From NCBI GenBank assembly GCA_009927255.1, contig RFNJ01000068.1, forward strand, positions 1 to 12,401: DNA of 12,401 nucleotides. Reading direction: 5' to 3'. The stretch is from Pseudomonadota bacterium (GTDB lineage: Bacteria > Pseudomonadota > Alphaproteobacteria > UBA2136 > UBA6156). A model generated the notes under the pieces. That model was given only the letters and a program-made list of their open reading frames with translations. It was not told the origin of the DNA and ran no database searches. Positions 5,287-9,870 of this stretch are shown piece after piece. The stretch's first letter is position 1. Each line of letters begins with the position of its first letter. Made by a program: the position numbers and the translations under genes.

Positions 5287-5715
5287 ATGAATCAAGCAGC
5301 TAAAAACCCCAACGAGGGCAAGCCAACAACCACCACCCGCGCTGCCAAGCGTGGCGCCGCCAAGCGGATGATCAACTCCGCCATCGCCCACGTCTACAGC
5401 AGCTTTAACAACACGATTGTCACGATCACCGACCCCCAAGGCAACACGGTGGCATGGTCATCGGCTGGCCAGCAAGGCTTTAAGGGCAGCCGCAAAGGCA
5501 CGCCCTTTGCCGCGCAGCTCACCGCCGAAGCCGCCGGCCGCAATGCCAAGGAACATGGCGTGCGCGTGCTGGATGTCTTGCTCAAAGGCCCCGGCAGCGG
5601 CCGCGAAAGCGCCCTGCGTGGCCTGCAAAGCCAAGGTTTGGAGATTATTGCCATCCGCGATATCACCGCCATTCCGCACAACGGTTGCCGCCAGCCCAAA
5701 CGCCGGCGTGTCTAA
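5287..5715 (+). CDS. rpsK: 30S ribosomal protein S11 (uS11)
   Basis: A 142-residue S11, a little longer than the usual 125-130 because of a roughly 25-residue Asn/Thr/Lys-rich N-terminus. The core is clear: INSAIAHVYSSFNNTIVTIT, WSSAGQQGFKGSRKGTPFAAQ, VLLKGPGSGRESALRGLQ, and the terminal IPHNGCRQPKRRRV. S11 lies on the 30S platform near the mRNA exit and binds with S6, S18 and S21. The ATG at 5287 is preferred over the in-frame TTG at 5281 because the purine-rich GGGGAAGGA (5272-5280) lies at good spacing. rpsD does not follow, in line with alphaproteobacterial gene order; rpoA is next. Confidence 0.97.
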   Translation: MNQAAKNPNEGKPTTTTRAAKRGAAKRMINSAIAHVYSSFNNTIVTITDPQGNTVAWSSAGQQGFKGSRKGTPFAAQLTAEAAGRNAKEHGVRVLDVLLKGPGSGRESALRGLQSQGLEIIAIRDITAIPHNGCRQPKRRRV

Positions 5716-5738
5716 CGGTTCTGGTTTCAAAAGGGGCT

Positions 5739-5758
5739 TGCCACTGGCACCGGTGGCA
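5739..5758 (+). promoter_or_regulatory. Intercistronic hairpin between rpsK and rpoA
   Basis: TGCCAC (5739-5744) and GTGGCA (5753-5758) form a 6-bp stem in the 98-nt gap. The short repeat AAGGT...AAGGT follows at 5766-5780. No T-run is present, so it is not an intrinsic terminator. It may be an RNA-processing or attenuation site that tunes rpoA relative to the ribosomal genes. Confidence 0.3.
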
Positions 5759-5813
5759 TCCCCCCAAGGTTTTCAAGGTGCAACAAAAACCCGCAATAGG
5801 AGAGGCCCCGCCC

Positions 5814-6830
5814 ATGCAGATTCAAGCCAACTGGAAAGAACTGATCAAACCCAGCAAAGTCGGCATGACCCCCGGCGCCGATGCCAAAAAGTCTGCCACC
5901 TTCACCGTTGAACCACTCGAGCGCGGCTTCGGCCACACCTTGGGCAACGCCCTGCGCCGCGTGCTGCTCTCCAGCCTGCAAGGTGCCGCCATCACTAGCG
6001 TCAAAATCGATGGCGCACTCCACGAGTTCACCACGCTCCCCGGCGTGCTGGAAGACGTGACTGAGATTATTCTGAACCTCAAGGCCTTGGCCGTCCGCAG
6101 CCACGCGACTGAACCGAAGACCGTCACCCTGCACAAAAAAGGCGCAGGCCCGGTCACCGCAGCGGATATCCAAACCACCCACGAAATCGAAATCATCGAC
6201 CCCCACCACCACATCGCCACACTGGCCGATAAGGGCGAACTGAAAATCGAACTGACCATCGGCACCGGCAAAGGCTACAGCCCCGCCGCCGATCGTAAAA
6301 CCGACGACGTCCAACCCGGCACCATCCTGATCGACGCGATCTACAGCCCCATCCGCCGCGTCAGCTTCGACGTCTCCAACGCCCGCGTCGGCCAAATTAC
6401 CGACTACAACAAGCTGGTGATGCAAGTGGAAAGCAACGGCGTAGTAACGCCCGAAGACGCACTGGCCTTCGCCGCGCGGATTCTGCAAGACCAACTCGGC
6501 GTGTTCATCAACTTCGAAGACATCGCCGATGAATCCAGCCGCCGCGAAGACACCATCGACATCAACCCGCACCTGCTGATGAAGGTGGACGAGCTGGAAC
6601 TCTCCGTCCGCAGCGCCAATTGCCTCAAGAACGAGAACATCGTCTACATTGGCGACTTGGTCCAAAAGTCCGAGCCCGAAATGCTCAAAACCCCCAACTT
6701 CGGCCGCAAGTCCCTGAACGAAATCAAAGACGTGCTGGGCCAAATGGGCCTCGGCCTCGGCATGCGCCTCGAAAACTGGCCACCCGAAAACATCGAAGAC
6801 CTGGCCCGCCGCCTCGACAAAACCTTCTAA
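5814..6830 (+). CDS. rpoA: DNA-directed RNA polymerase subunit alpha
   Basis: A 338-residue alpha subunit, matching the usual 329-340. The N-terminal domain, which dimerises and nucleates polymerase assembly, shows VEPLERGFGHTLGNALRRVLLSSLQGAAI and the GVLEDVTEIILNLK block. The C-terminal domain, which contacts UP elements and activators, shows VDELELSVRSANCLKNENI and LLKTPNFGRKS-like helices. R266 is the counterpart of the DNA-contacting R265 of E. coli. The ATG at 5814 is chosen over upstream in-frame starts because AGGAGAG (5798-5804) precedes it and MQIQANWKELIKPSK is a typical alphaproteobacterial start. It ends the operon and is followed directly by a terminator. rplQ, which almost universally follows rpoA, is missing here. 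Confidence 0.98.
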   Translation: MQIQANWKELIKPSKVGMTPGADAKKSATFTVEPLERGFGHTLGNALRRVLLSSLQGAAITSVKIDGALHEFTTLPGVLEDVTEIILNLKALAVRSHATEPKTVTLHKKGAGPVTAADIQTTHEIEIIDPHHHIATLADKGELKIELTIGTGKGYSPAADRKTDDVQPGTILIDAIYSPIRRVSFDVSNARVGQITDYNKLVMQVESNGVVTPEDALAFAARILQDQLGVFINFEDIADESSRREDTIDINPHLLMKVDELELSVRSANCLKNENIVYIGDLVQKSEPEMLKTPNFGRKSLNEIKDVLGQMGLGLGMRLENWPPENIEDLARRLDKTF

Positions 6831-6851
6831 AAATAGGCTGTCAAAGGTATC

Positions 6852-6881
6852 AAAAGCCACCGTCCATCGGTGGCTTTTTTG
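6852..6881 (+). terminator. Intrinsic terminator after rpoA
   Basis: AAAAGCCACCG (6852-6862) pairs with CGGTGGCTTTT (6868-6878) around loop TCCAT and runs into six Ts (6875-6880). This is a textbook Rho-independent terminator, 21 nt after the rpoA stop. Confidence 0.95.
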
Positions 6882-6891
6882 TTCCAACCCC

Positions 6892-6920
6892 TTGACACCC
6901 CACCCAATTCCGCCTAAAAG
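6892..6920 (+). promoter_or_regulatory. Candidate sigma-70 promoter for rpmI-rplT
   Basis: A consensus TTGACA (6892-6897), a 17-nt spacer and TAAAAG (6915-6920). It lies just after the rpoA terminator and about 87 nt before the rpmI start. It is the best -35 of the three similar promoters in this window. Confidence 0.65.
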
Positions 6921-7006
6921 CCCCCCACCGGCCACCCAGGCTTTCAAGCCAGCATCCGCTGCGCCTTGGGGTGGAATCGTTAACCGAAACAAGGGGATAC
7001 CCCATC
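6921..7006 (+). promoter_or_regulatory. Structured rpmI leader with sequestered Shine-Dalgarno
   Basis: Several complementary segments lie in this 86-nt leader. GGCTT and AAGCC (6939-6950) make a small hairpin. An upstream CCACCC (6933-6938) can pair with GGGTGG (6968-6973). GGGG (6993-6996) pairs with CCCC (7000-7003) and would bury the AAGGGG Shine-Dalgarno. The CCCC could instead pair with the TTGGGG at 6966-6971. Mutually exclusive helices of this sort fit feedback control by L20, known for rpmI-rplT leaders in other bacteria by different structures. The mechanism here is inferred. Confidence 0.4.
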
Positions 7007-7297
7007 ATGGCAGGCTTCAAATTGAAGACCCGTAAAGCCGCTGCCAAGCGCTTCCGCAAGGCAACCGGCACCGGCAAAATCATCCGCAGTAAAGGTTCGC
7101 ACGGCCACTTTTTGGCCAAGCGCGGGCAAAAAGCCCGTAAAAGCCAAGGCACAACCTTGGTGCACGAAAGTAACTATCACCAAGTCAACGCCCTGGTGCC
7201 AGCACTGGGCGCCAAGCGTAAGCGCTCCAAGGCTATCAAAAACGCCATTCGCCGTCGTGCCGAAGGCGCGGCTACAACTCAAGCAAAGGGGGAATAA
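7007..7297 (+). CDS. rpmI: 50S ribosomal protein L35 (bL35) with C-terminal extension
   Basis: A 96-residue L35. The family core is seen in FKLKTRKAAAKRFRKATGTGK and IIRSKGSHGHFLAKRGQKARK, then LVHESNYHQVNALVPAL. Typical L35 has about 65 residues; this one carries roughly 30 more, rich in Lys/Arg/Ala (GAKRKRSKAIKNAIRRRAEG). L35 is a late-assembling large-subunit protein. The ATG at 7007 is chosen over an in-frame GTG at 6971 because AAGGGG (6991-6996) precedes it and MAGFKLKTRKAAAKR fits the family start. It is 3 nt from rplT, the standard partner. infC, which usually precedes it, is absent, and a promoter takes its place. Confidence 0.95.
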   Translation: MAGFKLKTRKAAAKRFRKATGTGKIIRSKGSHGHFLAKRGQKARKSQGTTLVHESNYHQVNALVPALGAKRKRSKAIKNAIRRRAEGAATTQAKGE

Positions 7298-7300
7298 TCC

Positions 7301-7660
7301 ATGACCCGCGCCGCCAACGGCCCCGGCAACCGCCGCCGCCACAAAAAAATGATTAAACTCGCTGCCGGTTACTACGGCCGCGCCAACAATTGCTACCGCG
7401 TAGCCATTGAAAAAGTTGAAAAAGCCCTGCGCTACCAGTACCGCGACCGCCGCGCCAAAAAGCGCGAGTTCCGCAGCCTCTGGATTCAACGTCTCAATGC
7501 CGGCGTGCGCGAATATGGCCTCAGCTACAGCGTGTTCATCAACGGCCTGAAAAAAGCCAACATCCAAATGGACCGCAAAGTGCTGGCCAATTTGGCTGCC
7601 ACCGACGCCTCCGCCTTCAAGCAAGTGGTAGAGCAAGTGAAGGCCAGCATGAAGGCCTAA
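7301..7660 (+). CDS. rplT: 50S ribosomal protein L20 (bL20)
   Basis: A 119-residue L20, the normal length. It starts MTRAANGPGNRRRHKKMIKL and continues with AAGYYGRANNCYRVAIEKVEKAL and the RDRRAKKREFRSLWIQRLNA block, all diagnostic. L20 binds 23S rRNA early in large-subunit assembly through a long basic N-terminal helix. In several bacteria it also represses translation of its own operon by binding the leader. The ATG at 7301 follows AAAGGGGG (7285-7292), which lies within the last codons of rpmI, so the two are tightly coupled. A terminator follows 16 nt after the stop. Confidence 0.97.
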   Translation: MTRAANGPGNRRRHKKMIKLAAGYYGRANNCYRVAIEKVEKALRYQYRDRRAKKREFRSLWIQRLNAGVREYGLSYSVFINGLKKANIQMDRKVLANLAATDASAFKQVVEQVKASMKA

Positions 7661-7675
7661 CGCCAACAGCTAAAC

Positions 7676-7703
7676 AAGGGCGCGCCAAGCGCCCTTTCTT
7701 TTT
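7676..7703 (+). terminator. Intrinsic terminator after rplT
   Basis: AAGGGCGC (7676-7683) pairs with GCGCCCTT (7689-7696) around loop GCCAA. It is followed by TTTCTTTTT. This ends the rpmI-rplT transcript and separates it from pheS. Confidence 0.9.
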
Positions 7704-7717
7704 GCGTAAATCTAGCC

Positions 7718-7723
7718 TATAAA
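7718..7723 (+). promoter_or_regulatory. Candidate -10 element for pheS
   Basis: TATAAA ends 5 nt before the pheS ATG at 7729. No good -35 is seen; the position 17 nt upstream falls in the terminator T-tract. If functional, transcription would start at or next to the ATG and give a leaderless mRNA, in line with the lack of a Shine-Dalgarno. Confidence 0.4.
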
Positions 7724-7728
7724 AACGC

Positions 7729-8769
7729 ATGGACATTCAGCAAGCCACCACCCAAATCACCCAAGCCACCAGCCTCAAAGCACTGGAAGACCTCCGCATC
7801 CACTACCTCGGCCAAAGTGGCGAAGTGACCAAGCAGCTTCAGGCTTTGGGCCAATTACCACCCGAAGAACGCAAAGCCCGTGGCGCGGAGCTCAACCAAA
7901 TTAAAACCCAACTGCAAACCGTCATCACCGCCCAAAAAACCAAGCTGGAAGAGGCCGAACTGGCTGCCCAACTGGCCGAGCAAGCGGTGGATGTGACCTT
8001 GCCCGCCAGCCCGCACTTTGTGGGCCGCATTCACCCTCTTACCGCCGCGATGGAAGAAATTGCCGCCGCACTAAAAACCCTCGGTTTCGTCCACGCCTAC
8101 GGGCCAGAAGTGGAAACCGACGACTACAACTTCACCAAGCTGAATCTCCCCGCCCACCACCCCGCGCGGCAAGACCAAGATACCTTCTACCTCAACCCCT
8201 TCAATACCGATGGCCACAAATATCTACTCCGCACCCAAACCTCCAACGTGCAAGTCCGCACGCTGGAAGCCCACCAGCCGCCCTTCCGCGTCATGGGCAT
8301 CGGCCGCGTCTATCGCCGCGATTACGACCTCACCCACACCCCCCAATTCCACCAAGTGGAAGGCATGATGGTCGAAAAAGGCACCAACTTTGCCCACATG
8401 AAAGGTGTGTTGACTGAATTTTTGCGCCTGTTCTTCGGCAAAAGCCTGAAAACCCGCATCCGCCCCCACTACTTCCCCTTTACCGAGCCCAGCGCGGAAA
8501 TGGACATGGAATGCCAAGCCTGCAAAGGCCAAGGCTGCCGCGTGTGCAAGCATAGCGGCTGGGTGGAAATCTTGGGCTGCGGCATGGTGCACCGTAACGT
8601 GCTGGCGGTGGGCGGGCTTAAGGTTGATGAGCATCCGGGCTTTGCCTTCGGTGCGGGGGTTGAACGCTTGGCAATGTTGAAGTATGGTGTCCCCGACCTC
8701 AGGCTGTTTTTCGAAAGCCACGCCGCGTTTGTCCAGCAATACGGCAAACCACCCGTGGCCGCCAGTTAA
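7729..8769 (+). CDS. pheS: Phenylalanine--tRNA ligase alpha subunit
   Basis: A 346-residue alpha chain of the class II synthetase that charges tRNA-Phe as an alpha2-beta2 tetramer. The N-terminal coiled coil (residues about 1-90) is Gln/Leu/Glu-rich. The catalytic part shows HPLTAAMEEIAAALKTLGF, the motif 2 region FRVMGIGRVYRRDYDLTHTPQFHQVEGMMV, EILGCGMVHRNVL, and motif 3 as FGAGVERLAMLKYGVPDLR. A four-cysteine knuckle C262-x2-C265-x4-C270-x2-C273 lies between motif 2 and motif 3, as in some other bacterial PheS proteins. It may bind zinc. The ATG at 7729 has no Shine-Dalgarno and may be leaderless. pheT is not next door, which is unusual since the two are nearly always adjacent. Confidence 0.97.
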   Translation: MDIQQATTQITQATSLKALEDLRIHYLGQSGEVTKQLQALGQLPPEERKARGAELNQIKTQLQTVITAQKTKLEEAELAAQLAEQAVDVTLPASPHFVGRIHPLTAAMEEIAAALKTLGFVHAYGPEVETDDYNFTKLNLPAHHPARQDQDTFYLNPFNTDGHKYLLRTQTSNVQVRTLEAHQPPFRVMGIGRVYRRDYDLTHTPQFHQVEGMMVEKGTNFAHMKGVLTEFLRLFFGKSLKTRIRPHYFPFTEPSAEMDMECQACKGQGCRVCKHSGWVEILGCGMVHRNVLAVGGLKVDEHPGFAFGAGVERLAMLKYGVPDLRLFFESHAAFVQQYGKPPVAAS

Positions 8770-8811
8770 CCACTACCTGAGCCAAACCAAATAAAACAAA
8801 GGATGTTCTCC

Positions 8812-8969
8812 ATGAAGGCCCTTCTCGCTCTCGCCGCTGTTGTCACCTTGGCCGGTTGCGCCACAACGATGTCTGCGTGCAGCCCGACCCCGTCGAGCCA
8901 CAAAAGCAAAACTGCTGGAACAAAGGCGTTAACTGCGGCATGGAAATCGTGCCCGTCAACGGCAAGTAA
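8812..8969 (+). pseudogene. Small lipoprotein gene, apparently frameshifted
   Basis: From the ATG at 8812, with AAAGGA just upstream, the frame encodes MKALLALAAVVTLAGCATT. This is a good lipoprotein signal with lipobox LAGC and Cys16 as the lipidation site. That frame then continues into a Ser/Thr/Ala-rich peptide with poor third-position bias, stopping at 8980-8982 after 56 residues. The frame one base back reads NDVCVQPDPVEPQKQNCWNK and then GVNCGMEIVPVNGK to a TAA at 8967-8969. It has much stronger C/G third-position use and a more protein-like mix with three cysteines. The simplest reading is loss of one base near 8865-8870, by real mutation or sequence error. If repaired, the product would be a lipoprotein of about 52 residues. 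I do not recognise its family. Programmed -1 frameshifting is possible but no slippery heptamer is seen. Confidence 0.55.
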
Positions 8970-8990
8970 TTCTTGCAGCTAAGTCTACTA

Positions 8991-9019
8991 AAAGAGAGGC
9001 CCCAAGGCCTCTTTTTTTT
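8991..9019 (+). terminator. Intrinsic terminator after the lipoprotein gene
   Basis: AGAGGCC (8995-9001) pairs with GGCCTCT (9006-9012) around loop CCAA, extended by A-T pairs, and runs into eight Ts (9012-9019). It is a strong Rho-independent terminator for + strand transcription of pheS and the lipoprotein gene. Confidence 0.95.
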
Positions 9020-9036
9020 GCCTAAAACCAAAAGCA

Positions 9037-9060
9037 AAAGGGGCCCCCAAGGGCCCCTTT
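9037..9060 (-). terminator. Terminator for the convergent - strand gene
   Basis: AAAGGGGCCC (9037-9046) pairs with GGGCCCCTTT (9051-9060) around loop CCAA. Read on the - strand it is followed by TTTTGCTTTTGG, a good T-tract, and lies 17 nt past the stop of the - strand gene. It can also act as a back-up terminator on the + strand (TTTCTTCT). Confidence 0.85.
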
Positions 9061-9077
9061 CTTCTACACAGTCCAGT

Positions 9078-9473
9078 TCACTTCTTCTTACCCTGCGGTT
9101 TCGGGGCTGGAAACGTCCCGGGCAAGGTCGCCCAGCACGTCACACTTTTGTCACCCTTCACAATCACCCAAGAAGAGTAGTCACTCTTCCCAACCCAAAT
9201 GCGTGAGCCCGTAATCCATGCCGCCCGCAACACATCCTCAAGGTTGTCCTTGGGTTCGCCGGTACGGAACATGAAGGTCTTGGAAACCTTTCCGCTCGGC
9301 ATCAGCACGATCGTTGCCTCTCTGACGTCACCAAATATGGGCACATCAGTCACCACGGCCTCAACGCTGTCCGGCATATCGCATTCCTCTGCCGTTCGAG
9401 CGATTTCGTAGTCCGCCAGCGCAGCAGGAGTAGTCACAAGCATTGCTGCCAAGGCCATCATCATGCGTGTCAT
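9078..9473 (-). CDS. Small exported protein of unknown function
   Basis: A 131-residue protein that I do not recognise. Residues 1-20 form a Sec signal peptide: basic start (MTR), hydrophobic core (MMMALAAMLVTT) and a signal peptidase I site after ALA, giving a mature N-terminus DYEIARTAEECD. The mature part is about 111 residues and contains two cysteines, C31 and one in VTCWATLPG near the C-terminus, which could form a disulphide in the periplasm. Predicted strands include VEAVVTDVPIFG, EATIVLMPSGKV and SSWVIVKGDKSV, suggesting a small beta-rich fold. The C-terminus is Pro/Lys-rich. The ATG at 9473 has GGAG 8 nt upstream. It is the only - strand gene, has its own promoter and terminator, and converges on the pheS unit. 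Confidence 0.75.
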   Translation of the reverse strand: MTRMMMALAAMLVTTPAALADYEIARTAEECDMPDSVEAVVTDVPIFGDVREATIVLMPSGKVSKTFMFRTGEPKDNLEDVLRAAWITGSRIWVGKSDYSSWVIVKGDKSVTCWATLPGTFPAPKPQGKKK

Positions 9474-9509
9474 CAGATTTTCTCCGTGTAAACGTGAAGT
9501 AACAAAATA

Positions 9510-9538
9510 CGCATACAGTTTATTATTGAATATGTCAA
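9510..9538 (-). promoter_or_regulatory. Sigma-70 promoter for the exported-protein gene
   Basis: Read on the - strand, a consensus TTGACA (9538-9533) is followed by a 17-nt A/T-rich spacer and TATGCG (9515-9510). It lies 37 nt upstream of the ATG. The surrounding stretch is markedly more A/T-rich than the rest of the window. Confidence 0.6.
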
Positions 9539-9544
9539 GCCTGT

Positions 9545-9550
9545 TATGCT
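9545..9550 (+). promoter_or_regulatory. Candidate -10 element for ylxR
   Basis: TATGCT ends 11 nt before the ylxR ATG at 9562. A weak ATTATT lies 17 nt upstream. It overlaps, back to back, the promoter of the divergent gene. The predicted leader would be only about 5 nt. Confidence 0.3.
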
Positions 9551-9561
9551 ATCTCTCCTCC

Positions 9562-9810
9562 ATGCCCCTCCGCACCTGCATCGCCACCCACCAAAAGCTC
9601 CCCCAAAACCAACTGCTGCGCTTCGTCAATGTCAAAGGCGTCCCAACGCCCGACCCCTCCCGCCGCCTCCCCGGCCGCGGCATCTACATTGTGCCAACTG
9701 CGGAAAACCTCGCCCTCGCCATCCAAAAAAAGGCCTTCGCCCACCGCCTCAAAACCAACCGCCCACCATTGCCGTGGGAAGATATTCGCAAATTACTGCC
9801 AAACCCTTGA
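9562..9810 (+). CDS. ylxR: YlxR/DUF448 family RNA-binding protein (RnpM-like)
   Basis: An 82-residue protein of the YlxR (DUF448) family. It starts MPLRTCIATHQKLPQNQLLRFV, has the signature PGRGIYIVP (G38 to Y42) and the closing AIQKKAFAHRLK. The family is typically coded between nusA and infB. The Bacillus and Clostridium members bind RNA, and RnpM has been linked to RNase P. The frame stays open upstream to 9463, but the ATG at 9562 is chosen because the family N-terminus begins there and the upstream peptide is unrelated. No Shine-Dalgarno is present (the bases are CTCTCCTCC), and a -10-like TATGCT close by suggests a nearly leaderless mRNA. infB follows after 60 nt as expected, but nusA is not upstream. 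Confidence 0.88.
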   Translation: MPLRTCIATHQKLPQNQLLRFVNVKGVPTPDPSRRLPGRGIYIVPTAENLALAIQKKAFAHRLKTNRPPLPWEDIRKLLPNP

Positions 9811-9835
9811 CAATAAGCCCTTTCAGCGCCACAAA
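9807..9835 (+). promoter_or_regulatory. Candidate internal promoter for infB
   Basis: A consensus TTGACA (9807-9812) overlaps the ylxR stop codon (TGA at 9808-9810). After 17 nt the -10 position holds only CACAAA, a poor match. It may be a weak internal promoter or chance. Confidence 0.3.
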
Positions 9836-9870
9836 GCCTCCCACACAGGCATAAACCATAAAGGCTCCGC

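Noticed and set aside
5685..5813. N-terminal extension of RpoA to an upstream in-frame start
   Set aside because: It overlaps the end of rpsK and lacks family similarity. A good Shine-Dalgarno at 5798-5804 supports the start at 5814.
5727..6992. A 421-codon open frame on the - strand opposite rpoA
   Set aside because: It is a shadow of rpoA, spans a strong terminator and promoter on the other strand, and has a biased Val/Ala/Asp/Gly composition with no domain.
8512..8547. Four-cysteine knuckle in PheS as a novel domain
   Set aside because: Similar CxxC...CxxC insertions before the EILGCGMVH segment occur in PheS of other bacteria, so it is noted but not novel.
9463..9561. N-terminal extension of YlxR to an upstream in-frame ATG
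   Set aside because: The extra 33 residues do not resemble the family, and they overlap the promoter and start of the divergent gene. The family N-terminus begins at 9562.
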